From: JBBSUX01 sp038234045
GTDB taxonomy: Bacteria; Pseudomonadota; Gammaproteobacteria; Burkholderiales; Burkholderiaceae_C
Assembly: GCA_038234045.1 (NCBI GenBank)
Contig: JBBSUX010000232.1
Location: 1-5,437 of the forward strand
Direction of reading: 5' to 3'
DNA length: 5,437 bases
Both the position numbers and the translations under genes were made by a program. Under the pieces are notes generated by a model. It made no database searches, was not told the DNA's origin, and saw only the letters and a program-made list of their open reading frames with translations. Shown one piece after another: positions 1 through 4,930 of this stretch. How positions within the stretch are numbered: the stretch's first letter is position 1; the number at the start of each line of letters is the position of its first letter.

Positions 1-90
1 ACCTGGAGCGCCGCCGTCGATACCCAGATCACCACAACGAGCACGAGCCCGGCCCACGCCCACGATGCCGGGACGGCTGGCGGTCGTTGA
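1..90 (+). CDS. Possible 3' end of an upstream transporter gene (LivG or LivM-LivG type)
   Basis: Frame 1 is open from the window edge to a TGA at 88-90, giving 29 codons. The residues are a Ser/Thr/Ala/His-rich tail (begins TWSAAVDTQ, ends AHDAGTAGGR) with mostly G or C at third positions, as in the genes nearby. No domain is visible. The assignment to LivG, or to a LivM-LivG fusion, rests only on the position directly upstream of livF; such genes commonly precede livF, and a disordered tail after the ATPase domain is plausible. Frame 3 is also open over this stretch but reads as an Arg-rich string that looks less like protein. The identity is a guess from context. Confidence 0.3.
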   Translation, partial: TWSAAVDTQITTTSTSPAHAHDAGTAGGR

Positions 91-256
91 ACGACGAGCC
101 AGGCAGCGACCATGCAGCAGCTACTTCGCCTGCGGCCATGCATGCTGACGACGGGATCGACTGTGATGATCCTGACGACGGACTGGACGACGGCCGCCCA
201 AGCGCGGTCGCAGCGGGTGTGGCGTCCACATCGGTTCCACATCCCGGAGCGCCGTC
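91..256 (+). other. Linker between upstream gene and livF, with acidic DDG-coding repeats
   Basis: No recognisable gene lies in these 166 bases. They contain a 10-base direct repeat, ctgacgacgg, at 145-154 and 172-181 (27 bases apart, a multiple of three), plus a near copy ctggacgacgg at 183-193. In frame 3 the repeats encode three Asp-Asp-Gly units in an acidic run. That frame stays open to a TGA at 258-260, which overlaps the livF GTG at 257. A short ORF from the ATG at 138 (40 residues) could therefore be translationally coupled to livF. Alternatively this is the displaced C-terminal tail of the upstream protein after a frameshift near 85-90, or simply non-coding spacer. I cannot choose between these. 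Confidence 0.4.
246..249 (+). promoter_or_regulatory. Ribosome binding site GGAG for livF
   Basis: GGAG lies 7 bases before the GTG at 257. It is the only good Shine-Dalgarno match near any livF start candidate, and it supports the long form. The same frame is closed by stops at 164-169 and 173-175, with no other start codon before 257. Confidence 0.5.
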
Positions 257-1099
257 GTGAGCACCCGAACGATACCCAACGAGATCACCACCCGCAGTGC
301 CACTGACACCAAGGACGCCGCTCGGGCGCTCGTGCAAGGGGGAAAAAATCGGAATCGCCACGACAATGCCGAACCCGCTGCGTCCGGTGCGCCACTGCTC
401 ACCGTATCGGGGCTGAAGGTCAACTTCGGTCACATCGAAGCCGTCAAAGGCATCGACTTCGAGCTGCAGGAAGGGCGGGTCACCACGCTGGTGGGAGCGA
501 ATGGCGCAGGTAAATCCACCACCCTTCTGGCGCTCTCGGGTCTGGTGAAGAAAGCCGCGGGCTCCGTGCGCTTCGACGGTCACGATCTCAGTGCCATGTC
601 GCCGCACCGCATCGTGCGTTCGGGGGTGGTTCAAGTGGCTGAAGGCCGCGCTACATTGACCACGCTCACGGTTCGCGAAAACCTGGAACTTGGCGCCTAC
701 ACAGCAGGAGACCGGGCCCAGCGCTTGCGCGACCTCGACAGTGTCTTCGGTCTCTTTCCGCGGCTTGCCGAGCGCGCGTCGGGCCTTGCTGGCAACTTGT
801 CGGGCGGCGAGCAGCAAATGCTGGCGATCGGCCGTGCACTGATGGCGCGTCCGCGTGTGCTGCTGCTGGACGAGCCCTCGATGGGTCTGGCGCCGATCAT
901 CGTGCAGGACATCTTCCGCACGCTGCGCACCATCAACCAGGCTGGGCTCACGATTTTTCTGGTGGAGCAGAACGTGCGCCAGGCGCTGAAGATTGCTGAC
1001 CATGCCTACGTACTCGAAACCGGGCGCATCGTCCTCGCGGGCACCGGTGCGGCATTGCTCGGCAATCCCAAGGTCCAGGAAGCATATCTAGGCAGCTGA
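257..1099 (+). CDS. livF: LivF: branched-chain amino acid ABC transporter ATPase
   Basis: Cytoplasmic nucleotide-binding subunit that hydrolyses ATP with a LivG partner to drive a LivH/LivM permease importing branched-chain amino acids or related substrates. The 280-residue product has Walker A at 80-88 (GANGAGKST), the signature LSGGEQQ at 181-187, Walker B at 201-207 (VLLLDEP) and the LivF-typical VEQN at 236-239 in place of the usual switch histidine. It ends QEAYLGS, a typical LivF end. The LivF-like core starts near residue 47 and is about 234 residues long, the usual family length. The first 46 residues are an extra hydrophilic segment. The GTG start is preferred because GGAG lies 7 bases upstream; an in-frame GTG at 332 would give 255 residues. 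In the usual LivF motif VPEGR the proline is alanine here (VAEGR, 127-131). It converges on tatC, with a shared terminator between them. The family call is secure; the substrate is inferred. Confidence 0.95.
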   Translation: MSTRTIPNEITTRSATDTKDAARALVQGGKNRNRHDNAEPAASGAPLLTVSGLKVNFGHIEAVKGIDFELQEGRVTTLVGANGAGKSTTLLALSGLVKKAAGSVRFDGHDLSAMSPHRIVRSGVVQVAEGRATLTTLTVRENLELGAYTAGDRAQRLRDLDSVFGLFPRLAERASGLAGNLSGGEQQMLAIGRALMARPRVLLLDEPSMGLAPIIVQDIFRTLRTINQAGLTIFLVEQNVRQALKIADHAYVLETGRIVLAGTGAALLGNPKVQEAYLGS

Positions 1100-1156
1100 C
1101 GACAGCTCGTTCCTCGTGGCCGGCTGATTACAGCCAATCGGCACGAACCGAGCGAA

Positions 1157-1207
1157 CAAAGAAAAAGAGCCACCACATGGCCGACATGTGATGGCTCTTT
1201 TTCTTTG
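1157..1207. terminator. Bidirectional intrinsic terminator between livF and tatC
   Basis: Inverted repeat with arms at 1157-1179 and 1185-1207 and a 5-base loop (GCCGA). The arms pair over 23 positions with one C/A mismatch. The left arm begins with an A-rich tract and the right arm ends with a T-rich tract (CTCTTTTTCTTT), so either strand gives a hairpin followed by a U-rich run. It lies 57 bases after the livF stop and 24 bases beyond the tatC stop, between convergent genes, as expected for a shared terminator. A smaller hairpin (TGGCGC, AAA loop, GCGCCA; 1206-1220) overlaps its right edge but has no T-tract of its own. Confidence 0.9.
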
Positions 1208-1231
1208 GCGCAAAGCGCCAGGAATGACGCT

Positions 1232-2065
1232 TCAGAAGCGCGAGGGTCGGCGGGCGACAACTTCTTTCTTGGCGTCAGCGTCGGCACCATCCTCGTCGTC
1301 CGCTGGCGCCTGAGTATTCCGAATGAAGATGCGTGCAGCCCAGATCCCGATTTCATAGAGCACGATCATCGGGAGTGCGAGCGACAGCTGCGACACCACA
1401 TCCGGCGGTGTGACAACCGCCGCAACAACAAATGCGCCCACCACGAAATAGCCGCGGAAGGATTTGAGCTTTTCGACGCTCACCACGCCAAGCCGCGCGA
1501 GCACCACCACAACGATCGGCACCTCAAACGCTATACCAAACGCCAGGAACATGGTGAGCACGAAGCTCAGGTATTCCTCGATATCTGGCGCTGGCGTAAT
1601 GCTCTTCGGCGCGAACGACTGGATGAAGGCGAACACCCGGCCAAAAACAAAGAAGTAGCTGAATGCCACACCGATAAAAAACAGGAGCGTGCTGGAGATC
1701 ACCAGCGGCAACACCAGCTTTTTCTCATGCGAGTAGAGGCCAGGGGCGATGAATGCCCACACTTGATAGAGCACGACTGGGAGGGCGATCAGGAACGCCG
1801 CCATGAAGAGAATCTTCAGGGGCACCATGAACGGAGAGATCACCGAGGTGGCGATGAGCGTGGCACCGCGCGGCAGGTGCGCGATAAGCGGTGCCGCAAG
1901 AATGTCGTACAAATGGCCAGGTCCCGGAAAGATAAACAGTACTGCGCCGGCGATGCCGATAGCGATGACCGCCTTGATCAGACGGTCGCGCAGCTCTATC
2001 AGGTGCTGAACGAAGGGCTGTTCTGTGCCGGCGAGTTCGTCGTCGTCGCGGGAGGTTTCGGGCAT
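1232..2065 (-). CDS. tatC: TatC: twin-arginine translocase subunit
   Basis: Polytopic inner-membrane core of the Tat system. With TatB it recognises twin-arginine signal peptides, then recruits TatA to move folded proteins across the membrane. The 277-residue product follows E. coli TatC closely: cytoplasmic HLIELRDRL at 21-29, QVWAFIAPGLYSHEKK at 101-116 with the conserved Glu114, FEVP at 170-173 with Glu171, and TPPD at 199-202. Six hydrophobic segments are visible, roughly 31-48, 83-105, 117-145, 162-181, 186-201 and 207-226. The cytoplasmic tail is acidic then basic. The ATG at 2065 is used: the frame is open about 100 bases further upstream but has no ATG, GTG or TTG there. The upstream Shine-Dalgarno match is poor. 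Last gene of the operon, 138 bases after tatB. Confidence 0.98.
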   Translation of the reverse strand: MPETSRDDDELAGTEQPFVQHLIELRDRLIKAVIAIGIAGAVLFIFPGPGHLYDILAAPLIAHLPRGATLIATSVISPFMVPLKILFMAAFLIALPVVLYQVWAFIAPGLYSHEKKLVLPLVISSTLLFFIGVAFSYFFVFGRVFAFIQSFAPKSITPAPDIEEYLSFVLTMFLAFGIAFEVPIVVVVLARLGVVSVEKLKSFRGYFVVGAFVVAAVVTPPDVVSQLSLALPMIVLYEIGIWAARIFIRNTQAPADDEDGADADAKKEVVARRPSRF

Positions 2066-2182
2066 GAGTGGGGGCGTCCGCGAGCGCTCAGATGAGCACT
2101 CCGCGATATTTTCCTGGTAGGTGGGTCGGTCTATCGATCGATCATCGTGGTGAGAGCTGCCGGATCAATCGGAAGAAAGAGT

Positions 2183-2199
2183 CCGCTCAGTGGCAGCGG
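2183..2199 (-). other. Small hairpin just after the tatB stop
   Basis: Arms CCGCT (2183-2187) and AGCGG (2195-2199) with a 7-base loop. On the transcribed minus strand the hairpin begins 4 bases after the tatB stop and is followed by ACTCTTTCTTCC, which is pyrimidine-rich but not a clean U-run. It could be a weak attenuator before tatC or chance pairing. Confidence 0.25.
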
Positions 2200-2203
2200 C
2201 CGC

Positions 2204-2683
2204 TCAACGCATGCCGCGGGGCCGGTACCTTGCAACGCGCGCGGCACCGGAGAGCGCCCTGGTGCGTACGCCATTGCGCGCCTTGTACCACTGCGGCATC
2301 GCGCCCTGTTTCAGACGCCAGTTCTTGCGAGGATGGCGGTAGGTAGGGGCGACATGGGAAGCCGCCATATCGGACGGCCCGGCGATGGAATTGTCAGCGC
2401 CTTCGGCCTGCATCTCGGCCCAGGATTTCTGGACATCGCTCGCATGCGTCTGAACAGAGTCGCGCACATCGCGCGCTGCGCCCTCGACCGTATCTTTCAT
2501 CTTGCGGAGTTCGTCGAGCTCCATCGACCGGTTCACCTCGGCTTTGACGTCAGCAACGTAGCGCTGCGCCTTGCCCAGCAAGGTTCCCACCGTTCGCGCA
2601 ACGCGCGGCAGCTTCTCGGGGCCGATCACCACCAACGCGACAGCGCCAATCAGCACCATCTTTGACAGGCCGATGTCGATCAT
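2204..2683 (-). CDS. tatB: TatB: twin-arginine translocase subunit
   Basis: Partner of TatC in the twin-arginine signal-peptide receptor; single-span membrane protein with a cytoplasmic amphipathic helix. The 159-residue product has a short periplasmic N-terminus, a membrane helix at about 6-20, the hinge GPEKLPRVART at 21-31 (the Pro22 and Glu23 found in TatB), and a long charged helical region at about 32-92. After a variable linker (93-113) comes a strongly basic, Trp-containing tail at 114-159 (YRHPRKNWRLKQGAMPQWYK at 115-134, then SGAARVARYRP at 145-155). Minimal TatB function in E. coli needs only the membrane and amphipathic helices, so this tail is an addition; from memory, similar tails occur in other Burkholderiales. 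The ATG at 2683 puts the membrane helix right at the N-terminus, as the family requires. It has only a weak upstream ribosome site. Confidence 0.95.
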   Translation of the reverse strand: MIDIGLSKMVLIGAVALVVIGPEKLPRVARTVGTLLGKAQRYVADVKAEVNRSMELDELRKMKDTVEGAARDVRDSVQTHASDVQKSWAEMQAEGADNSIAGPSDMAASHVAPTYRHPRKNWRLKQGAMPQWYKARNGVRTRALSGAARVARYRPRGMR

Positions 2684-2745
2684 TTCTGCAATCCGTGCGG
2701 CAGTTGCAACGATTCAAACAGGCCGGTCGCGCGCATATGGGCTGC

Positions 2746-2776
2746 GAGCTCCAGCGCCGGGCGCACAGAGGAGCTC
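2746..2776 (-). other. Nested hairpin overlapping the tatA stop codon
   Basis: Outer arms GAGCTCC (2746-2752) and GGAGCTC (2770-2776) pair perfectly over 7 bp. Inside the 17-base loop, GCGC (2754-2757) can pair with GCGC (2761-2764). On the minus-strand transcript the 5' outer arm includes two bases of the tatA TGA (2775-2777). No U-run follows, so it is not an intrinsic terminator. It could protect the tatA message from 3' exonucleases or reduce read-through to tatB, which would help TatA exceed TatB and TatC. The pairing is visible in the sequence; the role is inference. Confidence 0.4.
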
Positions 2777-3026
2777 AAGGACGCGTCTTGGTTTCAACGT
2801 CGATCGGCGCCTGCTGCGGCGGCGTGCTGCCATGGGAAACATGGACCGAAGCAGGTGGGGCAGCCGGATCGTCTGAATCAGTAACGTTGCCGTCCTTCAT
2901 GCCCTCCTTGAAGCCCTTGACTGCACCGCCCAAGTCGGTGCCCATGTTCTTCAGCTTCTTGGTGCCGAATACCATGACAACGATGAGCAGCACGATGAGC
3001 CAGTGCCAGATAGAAAATGAACCCAT
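2775..3026 (-). CDS. tatA: TatA: twin-arginine translocase pore-forming subunit
   Basis: Most abundant Tat component in studied systems; oligomerises at the TatBC-substrate complex to form the passage for folded proteins. The 83-residue product has the TatA/E pattern: MGSFSIWHWLIVLLIVVMVF with a membrane helix at about 5-20, then FGTKKLKNMGTDLGGAVKGF at 20-39, which is the Phe-Gly hinge and the amphipathic helix. A short disordered acidic, Pro-rich tail follows. FGTKKL rather than GPEKLP separates it from TatB. It has the best ribosome site of the three tat genes. It sits 105 bases after the HIT gene and 91 bases before tatB. Confidence 0.97.
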   Translation of the reverse strand: MGSFSIWHWLIVLLIVVMVFGTKKLKNMGTDLGGAVKGFKEGMKDGNVTDSDDPAAPPASVHVSHGSTPPQQAPIDVETKTRP

Positions 3027-3031
3027 GGATC

Positions 3032-3037
3032 TCTCCT
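3032..3037 (-). promoter_or_regulatory. Strong ribosome binding site for tatA
   Basis: AGGAGA on the minus strand lies 5 bases before the tatA ATG (3024-3026). tatB and tatC have no comparable match upstream of their starts. This fits the excess of TatA over TatB and TatC known from other bacteria. Confidence 0.7.
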
Positions 3038-3099
3038 GATGTAAGCGTCAATTTTAAGCCGTGCGAGCCAGCCGACAGCCGAACCCCTTCGACCCGTGC

Positions 3100-3123
3100 G
3101 GCTCTTCTGTCGTCAAAAGAGCC
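3100..3123 (-). other. Hairpin between the HIT gene and tatA
   Basis: Arms GGCTCTT (3100-3106) and AAGAGCC (3117-3123) pair over 7 bp around a 10-base loop, with two further pairs possible inside. On the transcribed strand it begins 8 bases after the HIT stop codon and is not followed by a U-run. Possible roles are an RNA-processing or stability element, or part of a leader for a separate tatABC transcript. Chance pairing is possible. Confidence 0.3.
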
Positions 3124-3131
3124 AAGAGTTT

Positions 3132-3491
3132 CTAACCCTTGGACCAAGGTCGCGGCCCACCTAATACGTGCATATGCAGGTGATGGATTTCCTGCCCGCC
3201 CTCATCGCCCGTGTTGACCATAAGGCGGAATCCACCCTGGGGATACGGGCTGCAACCCTGCTCAAGCGCCAGTCGTGGCGCCAGCGTCATCATGCGACCC
3301 AGCAGACCCGCATCGTCCGGCGTCACCTGCGCCATCGATGCGATGTGCCGCTTGGGAATCAGCATGAAATGCACGGGTGCATGTGGATGGATGTCGTGAA
3401 AGGCAAACAGTTCCTCGTCTTCATAGACTTTGCGCGACGGAATCTGGCCCCCGGCGATCTTGCAAAAAAGGCAATCGGGATCAGAGGACAC
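3132..3491 (-). CDS. hinT: HIT-family (histidine triad) nucleotide-binding protein, HinT-like
   Basis: Small cytoplasmic hydrolase of the HIT superfamily; HinT members cleave purine nucleoside phosphoramidates and aminoacyl-adenylates, but their cellular role is uncertain. The 119-residue product has CLFCKI at 7-12, IPSRKVYEDEELFAFHDI at 17-34, HAPVHFMLIPKRHI at 37-50, and the catalytic histidine triad H104-L-H106-M-H108 within HHLHMHVLGG (103-112), preceded by the conserved GGQE (98-101). It matches E. coli HinT in order and length. The GTG at 3491 is chosen because no other start gives an intact N-terminus and because GGAG lies 7 bases upstream. The start overlaps the end of the membrane-protein gene by 11 bases, which suggests translational coupling. 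TAG stop. Confidence 0.95.
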   Translation of the reverse strand: MSSDPDCLFCKIAGGQIPSRKVYEDEELFAFHDIHPHAPVHFMLIPKRHIASMAQVTPDDAGLLGRMMTLAPRLALEQGCSPYPQGGFRLMVNTGDEGGQEIHHLHMHVLGGPRPWSKG

Positions 3492-3906
3492 GCGCAGGCT
3501 CCATTGGCTGGTGGCGGTTCATCCGCACCATGCCGAGCACGATGCGATATAGGAACCAGATAGAAATCAGGACCCAGGCGATCCAGCCCGGCAGGAAAAA
3601 GAGCAACCACAAGGGCGCTGTTACTAAATACAGGATCCCGGCCCATATCACTGACCGGATACGCCAGCGAAAGTGAGATTCCTGCCAGGTGCCGACCGCG
3701 TCGCCGCGCTTCACCAAGTCAAGCACCAGCGCTACCAGCAACAGCGCAATCGATACCTGGGCCGTGGGCATCACTGCCGCCACCGCGACAATCAGGTGCA
3801 GGATGTAGCTGATCCAGCCCACGGTGAGCAAGGACTGCTCGGATGCCCAAGGCGCCGGCGTGCCATCCGCACGCATAGCAGGGCGTTCATCACGTTCAGG
3901 AATCAT
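3481..3906 (-). CDS. Uncharacterised four-helix membrane protein (DUF4870/COG3671-like)
   Basis: 141-residue inner-membrane protein of unknown function. A hydrophilic N-terminus (1-24) is followed by four hydrophobic segments at about 25-46, 50-64, 83-105 and 107-128. A polar loop at 65-82 contains WQESHFRWRIR (74-84). An SHFRW-type motif before the third helix is, from memory, characteristic of the DUF4870/COG3671 group. The start overlaps the hisE stop at ATGA (3903-3906), and AGGAG (3915-3919) lies 8 bases upstream of the ATG. The 3' end overlaps the HIT start by 11 bases. This packing implies tight co-expression with hisE and the HIT gene, but no mechanism is apparent. The gene is secure; the family name is moderately secure. 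Confidence 0.85.
   Translation of the reverse strand: MIPERDERPAMRADGTPAPWASEQSLLTVGWISYILHLIVAVAAVMPTAQVSIALLLVALVLDLVKRGDAVGTWQESHFRWRIRSVIWAGILYLVTAPLWLLFFLPGWIAWVLISIWFLYRIVLGMVRMNRHQPMEPARVL
3499..3502 (-). promoter_or_regulatory. Ribosome binding site deciding the HIT GTG start
   Basis: GGAG on the minus strand lies 7 bases before the GTG at 3489-3491, inside the last codons of the membrane-protein gene. It supports the non-ATG start of the HIT gene. Confidence 0.55.
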
Positions 3907-4361
3907 GCTGCGGGCTCCTCTAATGAAACACGGGAAGACGAAGATGGTTGCGACACGTCGCTCGCATCGCGTTGTTCGGCTTTGCGCAGGGCCTTTTCCT
4001 CGATGCCGCTGGTGCCTTCTCGCCGCTCAAGCTCGGCCACCACATCGGCGGGGGCGGCACCGTAGTGCGCCAGCGCCACCATGGTGTGAAACCACAGGTC
4101 AGCTACTTCATTGACGACCTTTTGTCTGGCTTCGTCTGCGGCGGGGGTGCCCGCTGGTGCGCGATCCGCATCTTTGGCTGCCATCACCACTTCCGTGGCT
4201 TCCTCGCCGATCTTTTTAAGGAAGGCGTCCGGTCCACGCTGCAGCAGGCGGGCGACATAGCTGGTCGACGCATCGCCGCCGGCTGCGGGTTTGCGACTTT
4301 CTATGGTGGCTGCGAGACGGGCTAGCGCGTCGGAGGACTGCGGGGGCGGGCTTTGCATCAT
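3903..4361 (-). CDS. hisE: HisE: phosphoribosyl-ATP pyrophosphohydrolase
   Basis: Catalyses the second step of histidine biosynthesis, hydrolysing phosphoribosyl-ATP to phosphoribosyl-AMP and pyrophosphate in the cytoplasm; the product is the HisI substrate. The 152-residue product has the all-alpha MazG-like core: SYVARLLQRGPDAFLKKIGE (34-53), then EEATEVVMAAKD (53-64) with metal-binding glutamates, then KVVNEVADLWFHTMVAL (81-97) with Glu85 and Asp88. A helix with ELERREGTSGIEEKALRK (110-127) follows. Family members are usually about 105-125 residues. The excess is an inserted Ala/Pro stretch at 66-75 and a Ser/Glu-rich tail from about 128. The start is one of two adjacent ATGs (4361 or 4358); an AAGAAG at 4363-4368 is better spaced for the second. 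It lies 5 bases after the hisI stop and overlaps the next gene at ATGA. Confidence 0.95.
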   Translation of the reverse strand: MMQSPPPQSSDALARLAATIESRKPAAGGDASTSYVARLLQRGPDAFLKKIGEEATEVVMAAKDADRAPAGTPAADEARQKVVNEVADLWFHTMVALAHYGAAPADVVAELERREGTSGIEEKALRKAEQRDASDVSQPSSSSRVSLEEPAA

Positions 4362-4366
4362 GCTTC

Positions 4367-4780
4367 TTATGTGTAGATCGAATCCGGATCCTTCAAGACC
4401 GGATCAACCGCTATCCAGCGTCCCGCTTCGAGCCGCTGGAAAAAGCAGCTGTGGCGGCCGGTATGGCAGGCGATAGCAGGTCCTTCGGTGCCGGACACCT
4501 CATCGCGGTGGCCATGCTGGGTTACCAGCAACAGTACGACATCGTTGTCGCAATCGAGGCGGATTTCATGCACGGTCTGGGTGTGGCCCGACGATTCGCC
4601 CTTGGCCCAGAGCCTCTTGCGCGAACGGCTGAAATACACGGCCCGGCCCGATTCCGCCGTTTGCTCGAGCGCCTCGCGGTTCATCCAGGCAAACATCAGG
4701 ATGTCCTTGCTGCCCTGCTCCTGTGCGATCACGGGCACCAGCCCGTCCGCATCCCATTTCACCAAATTCAACCAGTCCAT
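4367..4780 (-). CDS. hisI: HisI: phosphoribosyl-AMP cyclohydrolase
   Basis: Third step of histidine biosynthesis: opens the adenine ring of phosphoribosyl-AMP to give ProFAR, using zinc and magnesium. With the ATG at 4780 the product is 137 residues: MDWLNLVKWDADGLVPVIAQ at 1-20, FAWMNREAL at 30-38, SRSRKRLWAKGESSGHTQTV at 51-70, DCDND at 76-80 (Asp76/78/80 for magnesium, Cys77 for zinc) and ACHTGRHSCFF at 104-114 (Cys105 and Cys112 for zinc). The frame continues upstream to a GTG at 4849, but the extra 23 residues match no HisI I know and have no ribosome site, so the ATG is preferred. A small insertion (HRDEVSGTEGPA, 91-102) lies before the second zinc motif. hisI is not fused to hisE, unlike in enterobacteria. 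It is the first gene of this operon in the window; hisF is not directly upstream. Confidence 0.96.
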   Translation of the reverse strand: MDWLNLVKWDADGLVPVIAQEQGSKDILMFAWMNREALEQTAESGRAVYFSRSRKRLWAKGESSGHTQTVHEIRLDCDNDVVLLLVTQHGHRDEVSGTEGPAIACHTGRHSCFFQRLEAGRWIAVDPVLKDPDSIYT

Positions 4781-4930
4781 TCGGGCATTGTCCGTGATTT
4801 GATTCTGGACTCTTATGGACAAGGCACACGTTCCTTCAACCAAGGTCACGGGTTGCGCTGAATGTTCTGACGACGGACACTCACATCGTCCCGCGGGCGC
4901 TAACGAGGCTTATGCCTTGAGGATCATCAC
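4781..4930. promoter_or_regulatory. Divergent intergenic region between hisI and the flavin oxidoreductase gene
   Basis: These 150 bases separate two genes that point away from each other, so promoters for both the hisI operon and the oxidoreductase should lie here. I see no convincing -35/-10 pair on either strand and no clear operator or leader peptide with a histidine run. GAGG at 4919-4922, 8 bases before the ATG at 4931, is a good ribosome site for the oxidoreductase. The regulatory role is inferred from gene orientation. Confidence 0.4.

Noticed and set aside
112..306. 64-codon plus-strand open frame starting at an ATG
   Set aside because: It overlaps the livF start in another frame, has no ribosome site and no protein-like composition.
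29..1003. 324-residue minus-strand open frame
   Set aside because: It is antisense to livF; the product is low-complexity Arg/Gly/Ser and has no recognisable motif. It arises from GC-rich codon bias.
1205..2095. 296-residue plus-strand open frame
   Set aside because: It is antisense to tatC, its product is rich in His, Arg, Glu and Asp with no domain, and tatC on the other strand is unmistakable.
2133..2142. 10-base palindrome ATCGATCGAT in the tatB-tatC gap
   Set aside because: It is a short self-complementary run with no loop or partner site and is likely chance.
3051..3056. TAAAAT (minus strand) as a -10 box for tatA
   Set aside because: No acceptable -35 lies at 16-18 bases, so I do not call it a promoter; it is only mentioned as a possibility in the gap finding.
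3116..3125. Ten-base match AAAAGAGCCA shared with the livF-tatC terminator
   Set aside because: The match does not extend beyond the hairpin arm and no other copies were seen, so it is not treated as a repeat family.
4781..4849. Upstream GTG start for hisI adding 23 residues
   Set aside because: The extra residues do not resemble HisI, the GTG has no ribosome site, and the ATG at 4780 gives the family's usual N-terminus.
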